This document shows, piece by piece, positions 43,047-51,140 of a stretch of 64,000 bases of DNA. This DNA comes from an uncultured Duncaniella sp. (GTDB lineage Bacteria; Bacteroidota; Bacteroidia; Bacteroidales; Muribaculaceae), in NCBI GenBank assembly GCA_910589485.1, contig CAJUSW010000008.1, positions 115,997-179,996 on the forward strand. The letters are read 5' to 3'. The notes under the pieces were generated by a model. That model did no database searches. It saw nothing but the letters and a program-made list of their open reading frames with translations, and was not told where the DNA came from. A program made the translations under genes and the position numbers. Each line of letters starts with the position of its first letter. The first letter of the stretch is position 1.

Positions 43047-43892
43047 ATGGAAATAATCAGGAATAAAGAATTTGGCGGGGAGCGTCCGCTGTTTGCAAGT
43101 CACGATCTACAGCTCGAGAATGTCACTTTTCATGCCGGAGAGTCGGCGTTGAAATGCTGTACCGATATTGTGGCCCGTGATTGCCGTTTCGAGGGCAAAT
43201 ATCCTTTCTGGCATGTCAAGGGATTTGAGGTGGACCATTGTGTGTTCACTCCCGGTGCGCGTGCCGCCTTGTGGTACTCCTCGGGTCTGCGCATGACCGA
43301 TACTCAGGTCGATGCCCCCAAGATGTTCCGCGAGATGGACGGTGTTGACCTCGAGCGCGTCAACATTCCCGATGCCCAGGAGACACTCTGGCACTGTCGC
43401 AACGTGAGGCTTCGTGACGTGGACGTGCGCAACGCCGACTACCTGTTCATGCACTCCGAGAATATCGACATAGACCGTTACCGCCAGGAGGGAAACTATT
43501 CGTTCCAGTATTGCCGTAATGTTGTGATTCGCAATGCCGAGATCCACTCCAAGGATGCTTTCTGGAACACCGAGAATGTCACTGTGGAGGATTCCTCCCT
43601 CTCGGGCGAATACCTTGCATGGCATTCGCGCGGATTGCGCCTGGTGCGTTGCCGCATCTCGGGCACCCAGCCCCTGTGTTACTGCGAGGATCTTGTGCTT
43701 GAGGATTGTACCTTCGATGCCGATGCCGACCTGGCGTTTGAGGACTCCTCGCTCCATGCCACCGTTCTCTCGGGCATGACCAGCATCAAGAATCCCCGCT
43801 CCGGCTCAATCAATGTGAAGAGCGTGGGCGAGTTGATACTCGACGAAAACATCCTCGCTCCTGCCGACTGCAAGATCACAGTGGCTGAATAA
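43047..43892 (+). CDS. DUF3737 family protein (beta-helix-like)
   Basis: A 281-residue cytosolic-looking protein with no signal peptide, matching the DUF3737 family of unknown function. The sequence is a ladder of short repeats of about 18-22 residues (for example DIVARDCRFEGKYPFWHVKG, DGVDLERVNIPDAQETLWHC, NVVIRNAEIHSKDAFWN). Each has alternating beta-strand and Trp/His/Cys residues, consistent with a right-handed beta-helix. Start codon ATG at 43047 after a clear promoter. It is followed 36 bp later by a MalY/PatB enzyme and then a MATE pump. A link with that enzyme is suggested by context only. Confidence 0.82.
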   Translation: MEIIRNKEFGGERPLFASHDLQLENVTFHAGESALKCCTDIVARDCRFEGKYPFWHVKGFEVDHCVFTPGARAALWYSSGLRMTDTQVDAPKMFREMDGVDLERVNIPDAQETLWHCRNVRLRDVDVRNADYLFMHSENIDIDRYRQEGNYSFQYCRNVVIRNAEIHSKDAFWNTENVTVEDSSLSGEYLAWHSRGLRLVRCRISGTQPLCYCEDLVLEDCTFDADADLAFEDSSLHATVLSGMTSIKNPRSGSINVKSVGELILDENILAPADCKITVAE

Positions 43893-43928
43893 CGTATTCT
43901 CTTAATACACCCGTAACACCATATCACC

Positions 43929-45089
43929 GTGTACGATTTCGACTCAGCCCCCTCACGTGTAGGCTCTGGTTCCTACAAGTGGGATGAATATCCCGGCACC
44001 ATTCCTCTGTGGGTGGCCGACATGGACTTTCCCACCGCCCCGTGCATTATCGATGCCCTCCGCCGCAGGGTGGATCATGGAGTGTTTGGCTACACACTTG
44101 TGCGCGATGCCTACTATGAGGCTCTCACCGGATGGTTCGCATCCCACCATGGGTTCAGCTTCACGCGCAAGAATGTGATATGTGTCCCCGGCGTTGTCCC
44201 GGCTCTTTCGGCTGTCATAAAGGCCCTCGTCAAGCCGGGCGAGGGGGTGATAGTGATGACTCCAGTCTATAACTGTTTCTTCTCCTCGATACGTAACAAC
44301 GGGTGTCGCATCATCGAGTCGCCGTTGCTGATCGAGGATGCGGGCGACAGTGAGTTTTCCTACCGCATCGACTTCGAGGGACTGGAGCGCGTGGCCTCCG
44401 ACCCGTCGGTGACAATGCTCCTGCTATGCAACCCGCATAATCCCGGCGGACGTGTATGGACTCCGGCCGAACTTACCCGTGTGCGTGACATATGCCGTGC
44501 TCATGGAGTGCAGGTGGTGAGCGATGAGATTCATTGCGAGCTCACCATGCCGGGATATGAATATACCCCTTACGGGACAATCGACCCCGATGCCGTGTAT
44601 TGCCTCTCTCCGTCCAAGGCGTTCAACACCGCCGGACTCCAGAATGCTGTGATAGTGTGTTTCTCCGATGAGAAACGTGCCCTCATCGACCGCGCCGTCA
44701 ACATCAACGAGGTGTGTGACGTCAACCCCTTTGGAGTCGAGGGGCTTATCGCTGCCTATTCGCCCGACGGAGCGGAGTGGCTCGGTGAGTTGAGAGCCTA
44801 TCTTGCCGGCAACTGGGAATTGACACGCGGATTCTTCCATGATCACTTTCCGGCTCTCCCGCTTGCGAGGCTCGAAGCCACCTATCTGCCGTGGATCGAC
44901 GTGCGTCCGCTCGGCATGACCGGGACAGAGTTTGCCGATGTAGTGGAGCGGGAATGTAAAGTGAAGATCAACGGTGGTGCCATGTATGGCGACGACCGCT
45001 TCATCAGGCTCAACATCGCCTGTCCGCGACCGTTGCTCCGCGAGGTACTTTCCCGATTCAGAGGATTAAAATTGACTGAAGTTTGCTGA
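43929..45089 (+). CDS. MalY/PatB family C-S lyase/aminotransferase
   Basis: A 386-residue fold-type I PLP enzyme, typically cystathionine beta-lyase in this branch; it cleaves C-S bonds of cystathionine or cysteine conjugates. The GTG at 43929 is the only start that includes the conserved N-terminus YDFDSAPSRVGSGSYKWDEYPG...PLWVADMDF. Cofactor lysine K230 is in CLSPSKAFNTAGLQN; upstream are LCNPHNPGGRVWT and VVSDEIHCELTMPG. It overlaps the MATE gene by 7 bp. Whether it acts in methionine biosynthesis or in degrading S-conjugates is open. Confidence 0.9.
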   Translation: MYDFDSAPSRVGSGSYKWDEYPGTIPLWVADMDFPTAPCIIDALRRRVDHGVFGYTLVRDAYYEALTGWFASHHGFSFTRKNVICVPGVVPALSAVIKALVKPGEGVIVMTPVYNCFFSSIRNNGCRIIESPLLIEDAGDSEFSYRIDFEGLERVASDPSVTMLLLCNPHNPGGRVWTPAELTRVRDICRAHGVQVVSDEIHCELTMPGYEYTPYGTIDPDAVYCLSPSKAFNTAGLQNAVIVCFSDEKRALIDRAVNINEVCDVNPFGVEGLIAAYSPDGAEWLGELRAYLAGNWELTRGFFHDHFPALPLARLEATYLPWIDVRPLGMTGTEFADVVERECKVKINGGAMYGDDRFIRLNIACPRPLLREVLSRFRGLKLTEVC

Positions 45090-46480
45090 TTGATAAGATA
45101 CGTTCAGGAGAGAAGCTCTCGTTTGCACAGCAATTGAAGCTTACCGCCCAGCTGTCGTGGCCTGCCATGATGGCTCAGCTCTCCAGTATCATGATGCAAT
45201 ATATCGACGCCGCCATGGTGGGGCGTCTCGGTGCCGATGATTCCGCCTCGGTTGGACTCGTTTCCACCTCTTTATGGCTCTTTTGGGGCATATGCTCGGC
45301 TGTGACCATGGGTTTCTCGGTTCAGGTGGCCCACAGCATCGGGGCCGGCGATCATGCCCGAGCGCGCCGCATACTGCGCCAGGCCATCACCTCGTGCCTC
45401 ATATTCAGTGTGGCGGTAGCTTTCGTTGGCGCATGTATTGCCGGGCCGTTGCCTCATTGGCTCGGTGGCAATGAGGCCGTGTGCCCTAAGGCTTCGCTAT
45501 ACTTCCTCGTGTTTGTGCTCGCTCTCCCGCTCCTCACCATGAATTATCTTGGTGGAGGTATGCTCCGGTGCGTCGGAAATATGAAAGTGCCGGGCGGCCT
45601 CAATGTGATGATGTGTCTGCTCGACATTCTGTTCAATTTCATCCTCATATTCCCCACGCGGACTATCAGCGTCGCCGGATTTGAGTTCACCATGCCCGGA
45701 GCCGGGCTCGGTGTGCTCGGCGCGGCCCTCGGCACGGTCTCAGCCGAGATTGTCACGGCCGGACTCATGATGTGGTATCTCTGTTTCCGTCAGGAGGGGA
45801 TGGCCATAGTCAGGGAGAAAGGCTCATTCCGCCCGTCCCGCGATGTGATACGCAAGGCCCTCAAGGTCTCGGCCCCCATGACGCTCGAACATGCCGTGAT
45901 ATGCGGGGCGCAGATAGCGGTCACAGTCATAGTGGCCCCGCTCGGGGTCATGGCCATCGCCGCCAATGCGTTTGCCGTCACGGCCGAGAGCATCTGTTAC
46001 ATGCCCGGCTACGGCATCGGTGATGCCGCTACCACACTTGTGGGCCAGAGTTATGGAGCGCGTAGGCTCGATCTGGCAAAGCGGTTCGGATACATCACCG
46101 TTGGACTGGGAATGGTCACCATGACTGTCATGGGAGTAGTGCTCTACATCGGTGCACCATGGGTGATGGAGTTGATGTCGCCCGTGGGCGAGATTGTCGA
46201 CCTTGGAGTCCGTTCGCTCCGCATCGAGGCGTTTGCCGAGCCCATGTTCGCGGCATCCATCGTGGCCTATGGCGTGATGATAGGTGTGGGCGACACGGTA
46301 GTGCCCGCAGTGATGAATTTCGGCAGTATATGGCTCGTGCGTCTACCGCTTGCGGCACTCCTCGCGCCCACTATGGGATTGGCCGGAGTGTGGACGGCCA
46401 TGTGTATCGAGCTGTCGTTCCGCGGAGCCATATTTCTGTTCCGCCTCATCCGCGGATCGTGGTTGAAGAAAGGATTGTGA
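45083..46480 (+). CDS. MATE family efflux transporter
   Basis: A 465-residue inner-membrane antiporter with about 12 hydrophobic segments. Family features: QLSWPAMMAQLSSIMMQYIDAAMVGRLG near the N-terminus, GYGIGDAATTLVGQSYGARR in the second half, and an internal duplication of two six-helix bundles. The likely start is TTG at 45083, which overlaps the stop of the preceding gene; no suitable ATG precedes the first helix. Substrate unknown; coupling to the C-S lyase suggests export of a product or toxin, which is inference. Confidence 0.88.
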   Translation: MLIDKIRSGEKLSFAQQLKLTAQLSWPAMMAQLSSIMMQYIDAAMVGRLGADDSASVGLVSTSLWLFWGICSAVTMGFSVQVAHSIGAGDHARARRILRQAITSCLIFSVAVAFVGACIAGPLPHWLGGNEAVCPKASLYFLVFVLALPLLTMNYLGGGMLRCVGNMKVPGGLNVMMCLLDILFNFILIFPTRTISVAGFEFTMPGAGLGVLGAALGTVSAEIVTAGLMMWYLCFRQEGMAIVREKGSFRPSRDVIRKALKVSAPMTLEHAVICGAQIAVTVIVAPLGVMAIAANAFAVTAESICYMPGYGIGDAATTLVGQSYGARRLDLAKRFGYITVGLGMVTMTVMGVVLYIGAPWVMELMSPVGEIVDLGVRSLRIEAFAEPMFAASIVAYGVMIGVGDTVVPAVMNFGSIWLVRLPLAALLAPTMGLAGVWTAMCIELSFRGAIFLFRLIRGSWLKKGL

Positions 46481-46545
46481 CCCTGTCCGCTTATCGGGAG
46501 GGTAATTAGCCCGGTAAACATGATTTATGGTCGAAAAATCACTAT

Positions 46546-46585
46546 AATTAGGTATTTCAGTTGACGGATATAATGCCTAATTTTG
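46546..46585 (+). promoter_or_regulatory. feoAB promoter region with inverted repeat
   Basis: A -7 box TAATTTTG lies at 46578-46585, 25 bp before the feoAB ATG. It overlaps the right arm of AATTAGG (46546-46552) / CCTAATT (46576-46582), about three helical turns apart centre to centre. The arms recall the TTAGG/CCTAA halves of metal-repressor sites but are too far apart for one classical box. The -33 element is poor. Confidence 0.4.
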
Positions 46586-46609
46586 CACCCGATAAATTGT
46601 GTTTCGACT

Positions 46610-49027
46610 ATGAGACTATCGCAACTTACCACCGGGCAGTCCGGTGTCATCATAAAAGTGTTGGGTCATGGCGCGTTCCGCAAGCGCATGATCGAGATGG
46701 GATTTGTGCGTGGCCAGGAGATCAAGGTGCTCATGGCCGCTCCGCTTAAGGATCCTGTCAAGTACGAGATAATGGGTTATGAGGTGTCGCTCCGTCGTGC
46801 CGAGGCCGATCTCGTGGAGGTAGATACCGCGTCGGGTGAAATGTCCGGTGGGGCGGCCTCCCACACTAACACTGTGACCGATTCTGTAACCGAACCGGTC
46901 AGTGCCGATTCCCCCCATGCAGGAGGCAATCAACGCCAGCATGTGATAAACGTGGCGTTGATAGGCAATCCCAACTGTGGCAAGACCTCCCTGTTCAACG
47001 TAGCCTCGGGTGCGAGGGAGCATGTGGGTAACTACAGCGGTGTCACCGTCGATGCCAAGAAGGGCTCGTTCAGTTACGGTGGCTACCGGTTCAACATTGT
47101 CGATCTTCCCGGCACTTACTCGCTTGCGTCCTATTCTCCCGAGGAGCTGTACGTGCGCCGTTATCTGCGCGACGAGACCCCCGATGTAATCATCAATGTG
47201 GTGGACGGATCCAATCTCGAACGCAACCTCTATCTCACCACCGAGCTTATCGATATGGACCGCTCCATGGTGATAGCTCTCAACATGTATGATGAGCTGG
47301 AGCGTGCCGGAACCACCCTTGACTACGAGACACTCGGCAGTATGATAGGCGTTCCCATCGTGCCCACCGCTGCCAAAAGCGGCAAGGGCATACATCAGCT
47401 CTTTGACACAGTGATACGTGTCTACGAGGGAAATGAACCGTCGGTGCGCCACGTGCATGTGTCGCTCGGCGCACAGCTTGAGACAGCCCTGTCGGGTATC
47501 AAGGATGAGCTTAAGGCCCATCCGGCCGTAGAGAGGCATTTTTCTCCGCGCTATCTTGCTATAAAATTGCTCGAGGGGGACTCGGAGGTGCAGCATCAGA
47601 TGCTCGCTCTACCCGATGCCAGCCATCTGCTCGAGTTGCGCGACAAGAGCGTGGCTGAATATGAGAAATCCAATCCCGGACTCGACATCACCGCCGCTAT
47701 TGCCGATGAGAAATACGGATTCATTGCCGGCGCGCTTGCCGAGACTATGAAAAAGGAGGAGAATCCCGGCACAAGCTCCACGCATATCATCGACACTATA
47801 GTCACCAACAAACTGTTTGGCTTCCCCATCTTCATTGCCATAATGACCTTTATTTTCTGGGCCACATTCTATATCGGTGCTTTCCCCATGGAATGGATCG
47901 AGAGCTTTGTGGGCTGGATAGGCGAACTGGTGCGCGGATATATGCCCGACGGATGGCTCAAGGATCTTATAGCCGACGGTATCATCGGCGGAGTGGGTGG
48001 CGTGATCGTGTTCCTCCCCAATATCCTAATCCTCTACGCTTGCATCTCGTTTATGGAGGATTCAGGCTATATGGCCCGTGCGGCCTTTATCATGGACAAG
48101 CTCATGCATCGGTTGGGGCTCCACGGCAAGTCGTTCATTCCACTTGTGATGGGATTCGGCTGTACCGTCCCCTCCATCATGGCCACGCGCTCGATCGAGA
48201 GCCGTTCGAGCCGCATCATCACCATTCTGATCAATCCCTTTGTGAGCTGTTCGGCCCGCTTGCCCATATATGTTCTGCTTATAGGCACCTTTTTCCCTAA
48301 TCATGCCACGCTGGTGTTCCTGAGCATATATCTGGCCGGTATATTGGTGGCCGGCATCACGGCGCGTCTGCTCCGTAGGTTCTGGTTCGGACAGGATGAG
48401 ACTCCATTTGTGATGGAGCTTCCCCCTTACCGTGTCCCCACTTTCAAGTCCACCATGCGCCACATGTGGGGTAAGGGTGAGCAGTATCTCCGCAAGATGG
48501 GTGGTATAATCCTTGTGGCAAGTATAGTGGTATGGGCGTTGAATTATTTCCCCCATCATGACGATGAACCGGTGATGACCGAGATGACCGCAACCGATGA
48601 CTCCACCATCGATCCTTCACGCGACTCCTACCTGCAGATGATGGGTAAGGCTGTCAATCCCCTCATGGAGCCGCTCGGCTTCAATTGGCGCGCCACTGTA
48701 GCGGCCATAGCCGGTGTGCCGGCCAAGGAGATTGTGGTGTCGACTCTCGGAGTGCTCTACACCGGCGATGAGGAGGCTGAGGAATCCACTCTTTCGGCCC
48801 GCATCACCGAGCCCAATCCCGCTACCGGAAAGCCTGATTTCAATATGGCTGTGGCGCTGAGCTTCATGGTGTTTGTTCTGCTGTATTGCCCGTGTATAGC
48901 CACCATCACAGCAGTGGTGCGTGAGACAGGCAATCCGCGTTACGGACTCTTCACCATCGTCTACAACACGCTTGTGGCGTGGGCCTTCGCCTTCGTGGTC
49001 TACCGCCTGGCGTTGCTTGTGATGTGA
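46610..49027 (+). CDS. feoB: Ferrous iron transporter, FeoA-FeoB fusion
   Basis: An 805-residue inner-membrane Fe(II) uptake protein. Residues about 1-75 are an SH3-like FeoA domain (LSQLTTGQSGVIIKVLGHGAFRKRMIEMGFVRG). A Ser/Thr linker of about 40 residues leads to the FeoB G domain: G1 LIGNPNCGKTSLFN, VTVDAKKG, and G3 DLPGTYSL. The C-terminal half has Gate motifs, for example MGFGCTVPSIMATRSIESRSSR and LLYCPCIATI. The fusion is common in Bacteroidetes. I start at ATG 46610, where FeoA homology begins. Its stop codon is one base from the end of the convergent ssb gene, with no terminator between. Confidence 0.95.
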   Translation: MRLSQLTTGQSGVIIKVLGHGAFRKRMIEMGFVRGQEIKVLMAAPLKDPVKYEIMGYEVSLRRAEADLVEVDTASGEMSGGAASHTNTVTDSVTEPVSADSPHAGGNQRQHVINVALIGNPNCGKTSLFNVASGAREHVGNYSGVTVDAKKGSFSYGGYRFNIVDLPGTYSLASYSPEELYVRRYLRDETPDVIINVVDGSNLERNLYLTTELIDMDRSMVIALNMYDELERAGTTLDYETLGSMIGVPIVPTAAKSGKGIHQLFDTVIRVYEGNEPSVRHVHVSLGAQLETALSGIKDELKAHPAVERHFSPRYLAIKLLEGDSEVQHQMLALPDASHLLELRDKSVAEYEKSNPGLDITAAIADEKYGFIAGALAETMKKEENPGTSSTHIIDTIVTNKLFGFPIFIAIMTFIFWATFYIGAFPMEWIESFVGWIGELVRGYMPDGWLKDLIADGIIGGVGGVIVFLPNILILYACISFMEDSGYMARAAFIMDKLMHRLGLHGKSFIPLVMGFGCTVPSIMATRSIESRSSRIITILINPFVSCSARLPIYVLLIGTFFPNHATLVFLSIYLAGILVAGITARLLRRFWFGQDETPFVMELPPYRVPTFKSTMRHMWGKGEQYLRKMGGIILVASIVVWALNYFPHHDDEPVMTEMTATDDSTIDPSRDSYLQMMGKAVNPLMEPLGFNWRATVAAIAGVPAKEIVVSTLGVLYTGDEEAEESTLSARITEPNPATGKPDFNMAVALSFMVFVLLYCPCIATITAVVRETGNPRYGLFTIVYNTLVAWAFAFVVYRLALLVM

Positions 49028-49028
49028 T

Positions 49029-49361
49029 TTACGATTTACTCAGTAATTCAAACGTGTCCACATAGATTTCGGTCACGTTATGTTTGATAGTGTTGCGGTC
49101 CTCCCATATGCGGTACCGCAACTTTCCTTCTATATACATTTTGGTACCCTTGCGTATGTAACGTTCAGCCACCTCGGCGGCTCCGTCCCACATTATTATA
49201 TTGTGCCATTCCGTAGGGCCGGGGCGTTCCGAGCCGTCGGGCATGCGCACCGGAGGTTCATTGGTGGCGAGGGGGAATGATGCTATAGGGCGTGTCTCCA
49301 CATACCTTATATCGGGATCCCGCCCTACATTGCCTATAAGAATTACCTTGTTTACGCTCAT
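49029..49361 (-). CDS. ssb: Single-stranded DNA-binding protein, short form
   Basis: A 110-residue OB-fold protein. N-terminus SVNKVILIGNVGRDPDIRY, then IASFPLATNEPP, TEWHNIIMWDGAAEVAERYIRKGTKMYIEGKLRYR, and a terminal strand VTEIYVDTFELL. It lacks the acidic DDxPF-type tail that recruits partner proteins in longer SSBs, so it is either a Bacteroidales short SSB or a second paralogue. I start at the ATG at 49361, where the OB fold begins; the 13 upstream codons have no family match. Confidence 0.93.
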   Translation of the reverse strand: MSVNKVILIGNVGRDPDIRYVETRPIASFPLATNEPPVRMPDGSERPGPTEWHNIIMWDGAAEVAERYIRKGTKMYIEGKLRYRIWEDRNTIKHNVTEIYVDTFELLSKS

Positions 49362-49389
49362 GGGTGATTTATTAGGAATGATTTTATTG

Positions 49390-49419
49390 CAAAGATACAA
49401 GTTATTCTCATAAAAACAA
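49390..49419 (-). promoter_or_regulatory. Promoter of ssb
   Basis: Minus strand: TTG (49419-49417), 19 bp and TATCTTTG (49397-49390), giving a leader of about 22 nt. Confidence 0.8.
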
Positions 49420-49709
49420 TAGTGACAATACCGCGCTTTGGATTTAACAATAATTAAATAAAGCGTAAAATTGTAAGTTTGCGGGCCGTAAATCCATCTT
49501 TATATGAAAAATTTATTGGAAACGGATAAAATAATTGATAAATTTTAGTCTAAACCTTATGGGTGTAATATTGTCAATATTCAATTTGGGGTAGCTGAGA
49601 TTAGGATATTTGAGGAATTTGTTATAATTTTGTGAATGTAAGATCAAGACATTATATAATACACTATATAATAAAAAAATCCACTGACGTTAAGTACTAT
49701 GTGTAAGCT

Positions 49710-49748
49710 GCGAAGGGGGACCGCGAGGCCGTCCTTCGCTATTTTTTT
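49710..49748 (+). terminator. Orphan plus-strand terminator
   Basis: The stem GCGAA...AC/GTCCTTCGC (9 bp with a 3-nt bulge; right arm 49731-49739) is followed by TA and seven Ts. No plus-strand gene ends here: ssb and the capA-like gene both run on the minus strand. It may end a small RNA starting near one of the -7-like boxes at 49474-49481 (TAAGTTTG) or 49625-49632 (TAATTTTG), neither of which has a good -33. The rest of the 49420-49776 gap is AT-rich with no reading frame. Confidence 0.6.
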
Positions 49749-49776
49749 GTACAATCTGTCAAGGTTTTGAGTTTTT

Positions 49777-49834
49777 AGTATAGAGGGGAAAGTATAGAGT
49801 ATAGTGATTAGATTTTTTGACCGGAGGTCCAGAG
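49777..49834 (+). repeat. Dispersed repeat, copy A
   Basis: Begins AGTATAGAGGGGAAAG. Over its first 38 bases it differs by one base from copy B (63501 onward), and the right part (GATTAGATTTTTTGACC...GGTCCAGAG) resembles that of copy C. It overlaps the last eight codons and the stop codon of the capA-like gene on the minus strand. Confidence 0.8.
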
Positions 49835-51010
49835 GGCTTTTATTGTGTCATTTACAGAATCTTTTACTGTATCGTTTACTGCATCCTTTATTGTGTCCTT
49901 TACGACAGTGGGCAAGGTGTCAGCAGGCGTTGCGTTGACATGAGTATGGCGGATGGGCACGGTGTCGAGCGGGACATTGATGTTATGGCGGTCAAATATC
50001 TGTCGGGCATTCTTTACGAATCCGTCACGGCGTTGCTTGAATGAGGGGTCAACTTCATCCGATTCGGCAGGCAACAGACGGAAATTATCTCCACGTTTCA
50101 CAGGCGGTTGTACAAATACCATGCGGTAGGATGCACCTTTCACTTCGGCTTTGCCGTCCATGTCACGGCCTAACTGCACTCTTACCATTGCTCCTCCGCG
50201 GGTGTCGGTGGTACGCATGGCCGATATGAAATTGCCCAGCGAGTACACCGTCAGTACCGGTCGTCCGGTGATCTCGCTCCTGCGAAGTTCCATTGGCTGT
50301 ATCACATGCGGATGTCCGCCTATTATCATTTCCACCCCCAGTTCCTCGAGATAACGGGCCAGGGACTTCTGCTCCTTGTTGGGTAGCAGCTTGTATTCAT
50401 CGCCCCAGTGCATGCACGCCACAATCAGTTCGGCTCCCTTGTCGCGGGCCTTCTTCACATCCTTGGCTATAAGCTCGCGGTCGATGTAATCTATCGCGAT
50501 AGGAGTTCTTTTCTCTATGCCGTTGGTGCCGTAAGTGTAGTTGAGAAACGCTATCCTGAAACCGTTGATCTCGCGTATCAGGGGCACGATTTCCTCCCTG
50601 TGGGCCTCATCGCGGTATACCCCGAGCCAGGGCACACCCATGGCCTCGAAAGTCGAGATGGTGCGTATCACTCCCTTGTCGCGACGGTCGAGGATGTGGT
50701 TGTTGGCCGAGAGCATCAGGTCAAATCCAGCATCGGTGAGCGCGGTCACATAGTTGTCGTGGGCGCAGAACATCGGGTAACCTGAATAGGGGGCGCCTCC
50801 GAGAGGGGTCTCGAGATTGACGACAGCGTAGTCAGCCGAGCTAATGTAGGGGGTGAGCGCGGTGAAATATGGGCTGTAGTCGAGTGAGCCGTCGGGCTGT
50901 CGGGCGGCATCGATCTGGCGTTGATGCTGCATAGCGTCGCCGGCAAATACCAGTTCGGCATGGTCGTTGGGCAACACGAGCGCACATAAGGAAAGAAGTA
51001 TCTCGATCAT
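49808..51010 (-). CDS. CapA/PgsA-like metallophosphoesterase-fold protein
   Basis: A 400-residue protein of the CapA family (bacterial capsule and poly-gamma-glutamate synthesis relatives, calcineurin-like fold). Motifs: LVFAGDAMQHQRQ, VVNLETPLGG, DLMLSANNHILDRRDKGV, ACMHWGDEYKLLPN, MIIGGHPHVIQPME and VYSLGNFISAM. The N-terminus is hydrophobic but a weak signal peptide. Residues about 370-391 are a run of tetrapeptides of form (V/I)(K/N)D(T/A/S). The last residues (LWTSGQKI) and the stop codon come from a dispersed repeat, so the C-terminal tail looks recently acquired. No capsule genes are adjacent. Function in this organism unknown. Confidence 0.83.
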   Translation of the reverse strand: MIEILLSLCALVLPNDHAELVFAGDAMQHQRQIDAARQPDGSLDYSPYFTALTPYISSADYAVVNLETPLGGAPYSGYPMFCAHDNYVTALTDAGFDLMLSANNHILDRRDKGVIRTISTFEAMGVPWLGVYRDEAHREEIVPLIREINGFRIAFLNYTYGTNGIEKRTPIAIDYIDRELIAKDVKKARDKGAELIVACMHWGDEYKLLPNKEQKSLARYLEELGVEMIIGGHPHVIQPMELRRSEITGRPVLTVYSLGNFISAMRTTDTRGGAMVRVQLGRDMDGKAEVKGASYRMVFVQPPVKRGDNFRLLPAESDEVDPSFKQRRDGFVKNARQIFDRHNINVPLDTVPIRHTHVNATPADTLPTVVKDTIKDAVNDTVKDSVNDTIKALWTSGQKI

Positions 51011-51070
51011 GGGAGGGAAGCGGTTGACATGAGAGTGGAAAGAAAGTCAGGATAAGAGGGTAGAGAGGTA

Positions 51071-51117
51071 TAAAATTATGGGGCCAAAGGCTGTCAGACG
51101 CCTTATAACCCCATAAT
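51071..51117 (-). terminator. Terminator of folD
   Basis: ATTATGGGG (51075-51083) pairs with CCCCATAAT (51109-51117), with an inner AAGGC/GCCTT stem and a short U-run on the minus strand. Confidence 0.8.
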
Positions 51118-51140
51118 ATGTGAGTCTTGTAATAAAATTC

